Shown here: positions 1 to 6,920 of the stretch, piece after piece
Layout: each line of letters opens with the position of its first letter
Position numbering within the stretch: the stretch's first letter is position 1
Source: Peptococcaceae bacterium UBA4068
GTDB lineage: Bacteria; Bacillota; Dehalobacteriia; UBA4068
Direction: 5' to 3'
Assembly: GCA_002382665.1 (NCBI GenBank)
Contig: DFZA01000009.1
Coordinates: forward strand, 124,001-188,000
Length of the DNA: 64,000 bases
Made by a program: the position numbers and the translations under genes
The notes under the pieces: model-generated
Told to the model about the DNA's origin: nothing
The model's database searches: none
The model's input: the letters and a program-made list of their open reading frames with translations, nothing else

Positions 1-4
1 TGTT

Positions 5-9
5 TCCTC
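5..9 (-). promoter_or_regulatory. Shine-Dalgarno of the next dcw-cluster gene
   Basis: A GGAGG on the minus strand lies just after the rsmH stop. Its position suggests the ribosome binding site of the next gene, which would start left of the window. In most Bacillota that gene is ftsL, but none of it is visible here. Confidence 0.45.
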
Positions 10-29
10 CGTATATCTTAGAACATGCT

Positions 30-971
30 TTAAAGTTTTTCGACAACACGCAGCTTAGCACTGCGGGAACGATGGTTAGTTACCAGTTCTTCTGCCGATG
101 CCGTAATTGGACGACGGTTAATCAGCTTAAGTGATGCATGATGATTACATATGCAAACAGGAATATGCGGGGGACAGATACATTCGCTGGACATGATTTT
201 AAATTTTTCTTTTACCAGCCTATCCTCTAATGAGTGAAACGTAATAACCGCGACTCTGCCTCCTGGTTTTAAAATACTGCATGCGGCCTCAATTCCCTTA
301 GCTAACTGATCAAGTTCGCCATTAACAGCAATACGCAAAGCCTGAAATGTTCTTTTAGCTGGATGTTGGTCTTTTTCTCTGGCAGCAGCTGGAATAGCTT
401 TTTTAATAACCGTAACCAATTCTTCCGTAGTATTAATCAAGTTATTCTGTCGTTCTGTAACGATAAATTTGGCTATTCTGGCCGCCCAGCGTTCTTCGCC
501 ATATTGTTGAATAATGCGTCTTAACTCTGCTTCACTGTATCTGTTTACCAATAGATAGGCACTTAATTCGTTATCTTTATTCATCCGCATATCCAGCGGC
601 GCATTGTTCATATAAGAAAATCCGCGGCTGGGCTCGTCTAATTGATATGATGATACTCCCAGGTCAAGCAATATGCCATCTACGTTGCTTATGTCATTCT
701 CTGGGGCAATTTCGGCCATATCACTAAAGTTCGCCTGTTTAATAACAACTCTATCACCAAATTCAGCTAATTTAGCTGCGGCTGCCAGACACGCTTCAGA
801 ATCTTGATCGAGCGCCAGTAATTTTCCAGTAGGAGCCGATTTTTCTAATATGCCCCATGCATGTCCGCCGCCGCCTACTGTACCGTCAATATATATACCG
901 TTACTTTTGGGCGCCAGTAATTCAATCACTTCATTATATAAAACAGGCAAATGATTGAAGGCGATTGCCAT
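30..971 (-). CDS. rsmH: 16S rRNA (cytosine1402-N4)-methyltransferase RsmH
   Basis: RsmH (MraW) methylates N4 of C1402 in the decoding centre of 16S rRNA, using S-adenosylmethionine. The 313-residue length is normal. The N terminus (HLPVLYNEVIELL) and SAM motif I (DGTVGGGGHA, about residues 30-39) are typical, as are LDLGVSSYQLDEPSRGFSY, FQALRIAVNGEL and the late ITFHSLEDR motif. It begins 11 nt after mraZ stops, so the two are co-transcribed as the usual first two genes of the division and cell-wall cluster, which must continue beyond position 1. Confidence 0.97.
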   Translation of the reverse strand: MAIAFNHLPVLYNEVIELLAPKSNGIYIDGTVGGGGHAWGILEKSAPTGKLLALDQDSEACLAAAAKLAEFGDRVVIKQANFSDMAEIAPENDISNVDGILLDLGVSSYQLDEPSRGFSYMNNAPLDMRMNKDNELSAYLLVNRYSEAELRRIIQQYGEERWAARIAKFIVTERQNNLINTTEELVTVIKKAIPAAAREKDQHPAKRTFQALRIAVNGELDQLAKGIEAACSILKPGGRVAVITFHSLEDRLVKEKFKIMSSECICPPHIPVCICNHHASLKLINRRPITASAEELVTNHRSRSAKLRVVEKL

Positions 972-982
972 TACTACTCCCC

Positions 983-1414
983 CTAAAAGGTGATACCGAC
1001 AAGTTTAGCGGCCACTTTCTCATATTCATCAGCAGCTTCTTGGCTATAAGACTGCCAAAGTTCTTTACTCCAAATTTCCAAACGGTTGGCAACACCGATC
1101 GTTACAATATCTTTATCAATAACAGCAGAGGCGCGCAAATTTATCGGAATCAGCACTCTGCCCTGTTTGTCAGTCTCCACTTCAGTAGCGCCTGAGAAAA
1201 AATTGCGGGCAAATTTTCGTGAATCAGCATCGGTAGTGGAAAGCTGCCGTAAACTTTCAACTGTCTTTTGCCAACCTTCCATAGTGTAGACAAATAAACA
1301 CTTGTCAAGACCTTTGGTAATGATAAAATGACTACCCAGCTCTTCACGAAATTTAGCAGGAACAATATACCGGCCTTTACTATCTATAGAATGTTGGTAT
1401 TCGCCAATTAGCAT
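983..1414 (-). CDS. mraZ: Transcriptional regulator MraZ
   Basis: MraZ is a ring-forming DNA-binding protein that controls its own dcw operon. Two SpoVT/AbrB-type halves are visible, each with a D-x3-R motif (IDSKGRYIVP near residue 10, TDKQGRVLIP near residue 80). I start it at the ATG giving MLIGEYQHS, because a GAGG sits 8 nt upstream; a TTG two codons earlier would be too close. Three 10-bp direct repeats upstream match the known type of MraZ operator, so autoregulation is likely. The next gene is rsmH. Confidence 0.95.
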   Translation of the reverse strand: MLIGEYQHSIDSKGRYIVPAKFREELGSHFIITKGLDKCLFVYTMEGWQKTVESLRQLSTTDADSRKFARNFFSGATEVETDKQGRVLIPINLRASAVIDKDIVTIGVANRLEIWSKELWQSYSQEAADEYEKVAAKLVGITF

Positions 1415-1432
1415 TTGCAAATCCTCGATTGA

Positions 1433-1462
1433 GATTCTCTACTTTACTCCACTTTACTCCAC
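1433..1462 (-). promoter_or_regulatory. MraZ operator: three 10-bp direct repeats
   Basis: On the minus strand the decamer GTGGAGTAAA occurs twice in tandem, followed by a degenerate third copy (GTAGAGAATC). It ends about 19 nt before the mraZ ATG. MraZ sites in other bacteria are short G-rich direct repeats with 10-bp spacing (TGGGN in E. coli, AAAGTG-type in Mycoplasma), so this is very likely the autoregulatory site. Confidence 0.75.
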
Positions 1463-1526
1463 TTTAAATATAGGATTCGCCGTAATACATATATATCCTT
1501 TTTTGTTAATGATTTTTTTTAAAAAA

Positions 1527-1553
1527 AAACAGGAGCTCTAGCTCCTGTTTTAA
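1527..1553 (-). terminator. Rho-independent terminator after the exporter-like gene
   Basis: A perfect hairpin with AGGAGCT/AGCTCCT arms is flanked by A and T runs. On the minus strand it is followed by a long T tract, right after the stop of the 1557-2123 gene. The flanking sequence could also terminate plus-strand transcripts. Confidence 0.85.
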
Positions 1554-1556
1554 ATT

Positions 1557-2123
1557 TTATTTATGTTTTTTCTGCCAAAGTATTATTAGTGCAACTGATG
1601 CAATAATAATCAGTAGCAACCACCATCCAACTTGCTGATAAACGGATACAAAGCCTGTGGTTACTAATGATACAAGTAATCCGGCAATCAATTCCCCTAA
1701 AAGAATAGTAGCTAAAGATGGCATAAATCCCAATCTCAATAAGACTGCCACCAGACAACCACTCCAAACGCCTGTAAACGGCAAAGGGATAGCAACAAAC
1801 AGCATCAATGCCAATAATTGATATTTACCGCTATTCATCTTTTGTGCATGTAAATATGCTCGTTTATTTACTCCTCCCAAAATTTTGTCAAAAAACGGAA
1901 TAGCCATTATATGGCGAAAAAACTTAGGCAATAATAGCAACAAAGGTATAATTGGCAAAAAGTTGCCGATAACCGCCCAAATAAACGCAGAAAAAGGCGC
2001 CATTCCCCAAGCAACTCCCAGGGGTATTGCGCCGCGTAATTCGCTAATGGGCAGCACTGCCAAAATCAACACTCTAATATGGGGCTCAATAGCTGATAGA
2101 TTATCAATCAACAAATCCAACAT
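1557..2123 (-). CDS. Small multidrug export family membrane protein (PF06695)
   Basis: A 188-residue integral membrane protein. It has the family hallmarks: an early PISELRGAIPLG motif (about residues 25-36), which is likely a re-entrant loop, and a central IPLPFTGVWSG motif (about 112-122), followed by several hydrophobic helices and a short basic tail (WQKKHK). The family (COG2426) is named for a multidrug export link, but its true substrate is not established. It is a single-gene unit with its own terminator and is not obviously linked to its neighbours. Confidence 0.8.
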   Translation of the reverse strand: MLDLLIDNLSAIEPHIRVLILAVLPISELRGAIPLGVAWGMAPFSAFIWAVIGNFLPIIPLLLLLPKFFRHIMAIPFFDKILGGVNKRAYLHAQKMNSGKYQLLALMLFVAIPLPFTGVWSGCLVAVLLRLGFMPSLATILLGELIAGLLVSLVTTGFVSVYQQVGWWLLLIIIASVALIILWQKKHK

Positions 2124-2225
2124 TTAATTTCACCTATAAATTGTTTCTTATTAAATATATTAGCTAAAATAATGATTATAACCGTTTAATACAATTGCCA
2201 TTAAATATGTTAATCATACTAAAAG

Positions 2226-2268
2226 AGCCGCAAGCATTAAAATCACTTTCAATGCTACGGCTCTAAAA
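2226..2268 (-). terminator. Rho-independent terminator
   Basis: A long imperfect hairpin (AGAGCCG and AGCATT arms) is followed on the minus strand by CTCTTTTAG. It lies about 10 nt past the stop of the 2278-3060 gene. Confidence 0.8.
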
Positions 2269-2277
2269 ATTCAGATT

Positions 2278-3060
2278 TTATTTGCTACTGGAGGAACTAC
2301 TGCCAGAAGCGCTGGTGGAATCAGTTTTATTACTAGAAGTTGACGTATTCTTGCTTTCGGTATTGTCAACGCTTTGATATAACGATTTGTAGTATTGAAT
2401 TGCCTGATCAACTGTAGAACTAGTACTGCTGTCTGCCGGTAGAGAATTCTTATAAGCTGTCAAGAAGGCGGTAGCTTTCTCTAAACCATCCGTGGATAAT
2501 ATAAACCAGGAATAAGAATATGCTATATCCCAATTATCCGGCGCTAATTCATAAGCCTTTTGATAATTAGCTCTGACCGTTTGACTGTCAGTACCGGCGC
2601 CAAACAATGCTGCAGCTTTGTTGGCATATAATTGCGCCTTGCCAAGATTATTCAACCCCGGCAGCGCATTATCAATAGCTACTTGATAGTATTCAGCGGC
2701 TTTAGTAATTGCATTGGTCGATTTAGTTAAATACTCTTTAGCCAATTTCTCATCGCTGGATTGATTCTCTGTATAGGCGGTATAATAATAGGTGTTAAGT
2801 TGTTTATAATATTGGGCAAGTGTTGTAGCAGTACCATAATCCACCGGTTTGCCTTCAGCGGGTGTTTTTTCTTTAACCAAATTCTCATACATCTTAATAT
2901 ATTCGGCCGTAGACGGGCTATCACTGGATGAAGAAGATTCGTCATAATTGGAATTCCAGGACGCAAAAGTACCAACCATGCTTGCTCCAAGAAGCACCAC
3001 CACGATAATCAGCAACTTCCTATGCTTTTGAGTTGCTTTTCGTAAATTTTGCATAAACAC
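2278..3060 (-). CDS. Membrane-anchored TPR-like protein, function unknown
   Basis: A 260-residue protein with a basic N terminus and one membrane helix (LLIIVVVLLGASMVGTFASW, about residues 17-36). The outer part has helical repeats with TPR-like spacing (AEYYQVAIDNALPGLNNLGKAQLYANKAAALFG is one part), ending in a Ser/Thr/Lys-rich low-complexity tail. I keep the GTG start because AGAGGTG lies 7 nt upstream; an ATG two codons later is possible. It is probably an extracytoplasmic scaffold or adaptor, but nothing identifies a partner. Own terminator downstream; no clear operon mates. Confidence 0.6.
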   Translation of the reverse strand: MFMQNLRKATQKHRKLLIIVVVLLGASMVGTFASWNSNYDESSSSSDSPSTAEYIKMYENLVKEKTPAEGKPVDYGTATTLAQYYKQLNTYYYTAYTENQSSDEKLAKEYLTKSTNAITKAAEYYQVAIDNALPGLNNLGKAQLYANKAAALFGAGTDSQTVRANYQKAYELAPDNWDIAYSYSWFILSTDGLEKATAFLTAYKNSLPADSSTSSTVDQAIQYYKSLYQSVDNTESKNTSTSSNKTDSTSASGSSSSSSK

Positions 3061-3152
3061 GGAGTATCACCTCTAAATTCCTTATTTCAGTTCTTATAAT
3101 CATATTACAACTCACAAGCTAATGTCAATGTATAAATTAAACCAAAATATAC

Positions 3153-3554
3153 TTAATCACAAAGACAATCTTGACAAACGCCATAACATTCCAAACGATG
3201 GTTGGTTATTTTACCAGGAGCAGCATCAATCACCTGTTGAGACAAACCCGTTATAGACGGGGAAAAGTCCCAAACCCGTCCGCATTTTTCACATACAAAA
3301 TGATAGTGCGGCTGGGGATTACCGTCAAAACGGCTTTGACCTTTGCCATAATTCAATTCTAAGATTTTATTTTCATCAGCCATTAATTGAAGATTACGAT
3401 AAATTGTACCTAAACTGATGGTCGGAATTTGTTGCCGTGCCTGTTCGTATATCCAATCCGCTGTCGGATGAGAATCCGTATGAACTAAAATATCATAAAT
3501 AATTCGTTTTTGTTTTGTCGATCTTTTTTGTTTTTCACCAGTCAAAAGTTTCAC
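3153..3554 (-). CDS. perR: Fur-family regulator, PerR type
   Basis: A 133-residue Fur-family repressor with an N-terminal winged helix (KQKRIIYDIL, TISLGTIYRNLQ) and a C-terminal metal-binding dimer domain. Two CxxC pairs (CEKCG, CQDC) form the structural zinc site. The regulatory ligands used by PerR are present: an early His (SHPTADWIYE), an Asp in SRFDG, the PHYHF pair and the Asp of VWDF. That set favours a peroxide-sensing PerR over Fur or Zur, though sequence alone does not settle the metal. No peroxide-defence gene is adjacent. Confidence 0.8.
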   Translation of the reverse strand: MKLLTGEKQKRSTKQKRIIYDILVHTDSHPTADWIYEQARQQIPTISLGTIYRNLQLMADENKILELNYGKGQSRFDGNPQPHYHFVCEKCGRVWDFSPSITGLSQQVIDAAPGKITNHRLECYGVCQDCLCD

Positions 3555-3566
3555 CTTCTAAAGTTT

Positions 3567-4040
3567 TTAATTTAAGCTATTATTTAACCGTTGACCAAAA
3601 AACTCAAATTCACTCCATAAATCAAGCTTATCAGCAAATAATTGTTGTATATCTTCAAAAAGCTTTGACAACCGCTCCTCCGCATAAAGAAATTCGCTGA
3701 TTGAAGATTCGTTACAATAAGTAAGAAACAGCTGATCAAGCTTGTCTATTTCTTCATCAACATCCTCTCCTGCCATCGAAATCAGATGCAGACGCATTTG
3801 CTGTTGGCGTAACTCCGCCAAAACATAAGCATTTTCATTATCTTGTTCTAATTTGGCTTTAGCACTTAGATAACGCCGATACTCATCGCTTTTTAAAATC
3901 ATTTGCATCAATCCCTCAGCTTGTATCAGCATATCACGTCTGTTTTGCTCATTTTCAATATTATTATTTACATCACCATCGTCTTTGATAAGATCACCTC
4001 TTAAATGATTATTAGCAGCACATTTAAACAAATTTATCAA
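3567..4040 (-). CDS. YlbF/YmcA-family (Com_YlbF) protein
   Basis: A mostly helical protein related to the YlbF/YmcA family. In Bacillus these proteins form a complex that modulates RNase Y mRNA processing and affects competence and biofilm formation. The conserved core starts near MLIQAEGLMQMILKSDEYRRYL and runs to the end (LWSEFEFFGQRLNN). The true start is unclear: the strongest Shine-Dalgarno (around 3993-4002) has no ATG, GTG or TTG at the right distance in frame. The coordinates given are the longest frame from a TTG; the real protein is probably about 120-140 residues. Confidence 0.65.
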   Translation of the reverse strand: MINLFKCAANNHLRGDLIKDDGDVNNNIENEQNRRDMLIQAEGLMQMILKSDEYRRYLSAKAKLEQDNENAYVLAELRQQQMRLHLISMAGEDVDEEIDKLDQLFLTYCNESSISEFLYAEERLSKLFEDIQQLFADKLDLWSEFEFFGQRLNNSLN

Positions 4041-4113
4041 AATAGCGGCACCCTTTGGAGCTAATTACATACTATTAATATATAACTTTTTGTTCCCAAA
4101 GGAGGTTGCGGCA

Positions 4114-4554
4114 ATGATAACATATACGATCAAACAAGACGATACGCTCTGGAAAATCTCCCAAGAATATAAAATAAGTCTTGATACACTTTTGGCAGCT
4201 AATCAGCAAATCAATGACGCCAATTATATTTTACCTGGAATGATTATAAACATTCCCACTTTTACCGTAAAACCGCCTCTCGAAAATGATAACAAAAGCC
4301 AAAAATCAGACTATTCCGCGCAAAACGTATCTACTCAAGAACGTCCGTTTATCTATACAGCGCTTGCCGGCGAGACACCCCTGCAAATCGCCGCCACCCA
4401 TCAAATTCCCTGGAATACGTTCGTTTTATATAACAAAAACTATACGAAACATGGGCCATTATTAGGTGATGAACGGCTAATTATACCATCCATCGCTACA
4501 ACAAAACACGGCGGCAATTATCACCGTAACCGCCGCCGCAGAAGGACATTGTAG
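4114..4554 (+). CDS. Two-LysM-domain protein, SafA-like
   Basis: A 146-residue protein with an N-terminal LysM domain (ITYTIKQDDTLWKISQEYKI, about residues 2-45), a polar linker, and a second weaker LysM (about 82-128). It ends in an arginine-rich tail. LysM binds peptidoglycan. There is no signal peptide, as in the spore-coat organiser SafA, which acts from the mother cell; a sporulation role is an inference only. The start is set by AAAGGAGG 9 nt upstream of ATG. It is one of the few plus-strand genes in the first half of the window. Confidence 0.7.
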   Translation: MITYTIKQDDTLWKISQEYKISLDTLLAANQQINDANYILPGMIINIPTFTVKPPLENDNKSQKSDYSAQNVSTQERPFIYTALAGETPLQIAATHQIPWNTFVLYNKNYTKHGPLLGDERLIIPSIATTKHGGNYHRNRRRRRTL

Positions 4555-4559
4555 TAATA

Positions 4560-4751
4560 CTACTCTACAGCTTTGTTTAATGCTGCAATTAACGCATCAA
4601 TGTCAATGCCATGCGCGAGAGCACCTTGTTCAATATTTTCGAAATGGGCAGCAGCACAACCAATGCATCCCATACCGTAATCACGCAAGATTTCTACAGT
4701 CTGTGGCCATGTCTGCACAATTTCCATAATACCCATATCTTTTGTTATCAT
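4560..4751 (-). CDS. DUF1858 domain protein
   Basis: A 63-residue protein covering essentially one DUF1858 domain: MITKDMGIMEIVQTWPQT, then a CIGC pair in DYGMGCIGCAAAHFENIEQGA. The family is often fused to or encoded near redox and hybrid-cluster proteins; the CxxC suggests metal or redox chemistry, but no activity is established. The start is chosen at the ATG preceded by a G-rich Shine-Dalgarno. It converges with the LysM gene, whose stop lies only a few bases away, and has its own promoter upstream. Confidence 0.8.
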   Translation of the reverse strand: MITKDMGIMEIVQTWPQTVEILRDYGMGCIGCAAAHFENIEQGALAHGIDIDALIAALNKAVE

Positions 4752-4806
4752 TTGCTTTCCCCCCAATTTTGAGCTTTGTTGTCAATATTGTACAATTACT
4801 TAAAAT

Positions 4807-4834
4807 AGTATACCATAAACTTTAAAAATATCAA
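4807..4834 (-). promoter_or_regulatory. Sigma-A-type promoter of the DUF1858 gene
   Basis: On the minus strand, TTGATA, a 16-bp spacer and TATACT lie about 55 nt upstream of the DUF1858 start. Confidence 0.5.
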
Positions 4835-4896
4835 TAGAATTCATATAAATAACGTCATCCAATTACTTTAATTTACAATCAATATAGTAATCCATA

Positions 4897-4919
4897 ATTA
4901 AACGGAATATTCGTTTAAT
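4897..4919. promoter_or_regulatory. Operator-like palindrome
   Basis: ATTAAACG and CGTTTAAT form an 8-bp inverted repeat around a 7-bp AT-rich centre. It resembles a dimeric repressor site. It lies between the DUF1858 promoter and the candidate RNA gene that follows, but does not match the PerR or LexA consensus. Confidence 0.35.
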
Positions 4920-4954
4920 TAATGCTTATAACAATAGAATTCAAATCATGACGC

Positions 4955-5286
4955 CATCCTTCAGGGCAGGGTCTGGTTTTGCCCTATAAAGGCATATTAT
5001 CAGCCGTCAGCTAAAGATGATATACTTCGACTTCTGTATTACTTTCTAACTGCGCTTAAACGGCACCTTAGTTTCCTTAATACTTACTTCGTCTGATAGC
5101 AAATCGGTATAGTACTACTCTGGACTGAACCAGAAGGAACGGTTAGAAGAAAGAACCCCAAACATAATATTAAATTATATTAACTGACGCCGTATTTGCG
5201 GTAATTTCTCCTGAATTTTTGATATTTTTCAGACTCTAATAAACCCCCAATCGCAGTTTATTATTCTACGCTTGGGGTTTTCTTTC
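4955..5286 (+). ncRNA. Candidate non-coding RNA
   Basis: This gene-free stretch holds local hairpins on the plus strand: GGGCA/TGCCC near 4964-4985, TCTGG/CCAGA near 5120-5136, and GCCG/CGGT near 5190. It ends in a terminator-like stem with a T-rich tail. A weak TATAAC -10 is seen at about 4926. No open reading frame of note is present. The family is not recognised; it is only a candidate. Confidence 0.3.
5241..5286 (+). terminator. Terminator-like hairpin ending the candidate RNA
   Basis: AACCCCCAA pairs with TTGGGGTT across an AT-rich loop with further partial pairing, followed by TTTTCTTTC. The upstream segment AAAGAACCCCAA (about 5152-5163) could pair with the same 3' arm, so two competing folds are possible. 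Confidence 0.45.
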
Positions 5287-5352
5287 AATGCTAGATTTTT
5301 ATTGTTCAATCCAGCATAGCGGGGGTATTTAATGTTCGGAATATTGAACATT

Positions 5353-5385
5353 AAAAAAGCGGAGGCTATTGCCTCCGCTTCTTAA
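5353..5385 (-). terminator. gdhA terminator
   Basis: The AAGCGGAGG/CCTCCGCTT hairpin is followed on the minus strand by a T run, just downstream of the gdhA stop. Confidence 0.9.
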
Positions 5386-5403
5386 GTTAGAATACTGTTT
5401 AAT

Positions 5404-6741
5404 TTATACAATACCTTGAGCAATCATAGCTTCGGCAACTTTTACGAAACCGCCGATATTGGCGCCGTTAACATAGTTGACGTAGTCGCCTTCTGTACCG
5501 TATTCAACGCAGGTAGCATGAATATCGGACATGATCTGTTTGAGTTTGGCATCAACTTCTTCTGTTGACCAGTTGTAACGCATGCTGTTCTGGGACATTT
5601 CCAAACCGGAAACGGAGACGCCACCAGCATTGGAAGCCTTGCCAGGAGAGTAGAGAATCTTGGCAGCGAGGAATGCATCAACAGCTTCTTTGGTGGAAGG
5701 CATATTTGCGCCTTCAGCAACGCACCAGCAGCCATTCTTAAGTAACATTTTAGCACCTTCGCCATCAAGCTCGTTCTGAGTAGCGGTGGGGCAAGCGATA
5801 TCGCAAGGAACTTCCCACGGTTTGCGACCGGCACGCCATTCCACACCAAACTTATCAGCGTAATCTTTAACAGGACGACGATAAACGGTCCAAAGTGTCT
5901 TCAAAAATGCAAGCTTATCGCCCTTAATGCCATCCGGATCATATATATAACCATACTCGTCAGCAGCAGTAACTACTTTACCGCCCAATTGATTGACTTT
6001 TTCAATTAAGAAAGTACCGACATTACCATAACCGGAATTGACAACTGTTTTACCTTCAAAATCTAGGCCCTTCGTCTTGAGCATAGCATCGGCAAAATAG
6101 ATTACGCCGTAACCGGTAGCTTCCGGACGAACAAGGCTGCCGCCGAACTGTAAACCTTTACCTGTAAGTACACCGGTGAATTCATTAGCCAATTTTTTAT
6201 ATTGACCGAACATATATGCAACTTCACGTCCGCCAACACCTATGTCGCCGGCGGGAACGTCAGTATCAGGACCGATATGACGATAGAGTTCGTTCATGAA
6301 AGCCTGGCAGAAACGCATAACTTCCATATCGGATTTACCTTTGCCATCAAAGTCAGAACCACCTTTGCCGCCGCCCATCGGCAATGTTGTTAACGCATTT
6401 TTAAATGTTTGTTCAAAAGCTAAAAACTTCAGGATACCCAGATTGACGGAAGGATGGAAGCGTACACCACCTTTATAGGGTCCAATAGCACTGTTCATCT
6501 GAATTCTGTAACCACGGTTAATCTGAATTTCACCCTTGTCATCTACCCAAGGAACACGGAACATAATAACACGTTCTGGCTCAACCATTCTCTCAAGAAT
6601 CTTGAATTCCTGATATCTGGGATTAGCGTTGATAAAAGGAACCAAAGAGGCAACAACCTCTTCAACCGCCTGGTGGAATTCCTTTTCACCGGGGTTTTTA
6701 GCGATGACTTTTGCCATAAAATCCTGTAAATCAAAAGACAT
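5404..6741 (-). CDS. gdhA: NADP-specific glutamate dehydrogenase
   Basis: A 445-residue hexameric-type GDH that interconverts 2-oxoglutarate plus ammonia and glutamate. The glutamate-binding and catalytic region is clear: GGVRFHPSVN, the PMGGGKGGSDFDGKGKS stretch with the active-site lysines, and PAGDIGVGGREVAYMFGQYKK. The Rossmann domain follows (VNSGYGNVGTFLIEKVNQLGG). The length and N-terminal arm match the NADP-dependent small bacterial class; cofactor choice is inferred from the family. It is a single-gene transcription unit with its own terminator. Confidence 0.96.
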   Translation of the reverse strand: MSFDLQDFMAKVIAKNPGEKEFHQAVEEVVASLVPFINANPRYQEFKILERMVEPERVIMFRVPWVDDKGEIQINRGYRIQMNSAIGPYKGGVRFHPSVNLGILKFLAFEQTFKNALTTLPMGGGKGGSDFDGKGKSDMEVMRFCQAFMNELYRHIGPDTDVPAGDIGVGGREVAYMFGQYKKLANEFTGVLTGKGLQFGGSLVRPEATGYGVIYFADAMLKTKGLDFEGKTVVNSGYGNVGTFLIEKVNQLGGKVVTAADEYGYIYDPDGIKGDKLAFLKTLWTVYRRPVKDYADKFGVEWRAGRKPWEVPCDIACPTATQNELDGEGAKMLLKNGCWCVAEGANMPSTKEAVDAFLAAKILYSPGKASNAGGVSVSGLEMSQNSMRYNWSTEEVDAKLKQIMSDIHATCVEYGTEGDYVNYVNGANIGGFVKVAEAMIAQGIV

Positions 6742-6920
6742 TCAAACAACCTCCTTAATTATTGAATAGTTTATTTAAGCATTAATAAGCTGAGTAAAAA
6801 TACATGCATATTCATATTAATAACCAGCATTTCTATTCTAACGCTAATTAACGAAAAAGACAAGTACAAATCCAATATGTTGAATTTTCACAATATTGCA
6901 TAATAATACAACTTATTTGT

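Noticed and set aside
4955..4985. ATCCTTCAGGGCAGGGT resembles the first conserved strand of an FMN riboswitch
   Set aside because: The following conserved FMN segments are missing, and no suitable downstream gene exists on that strand.
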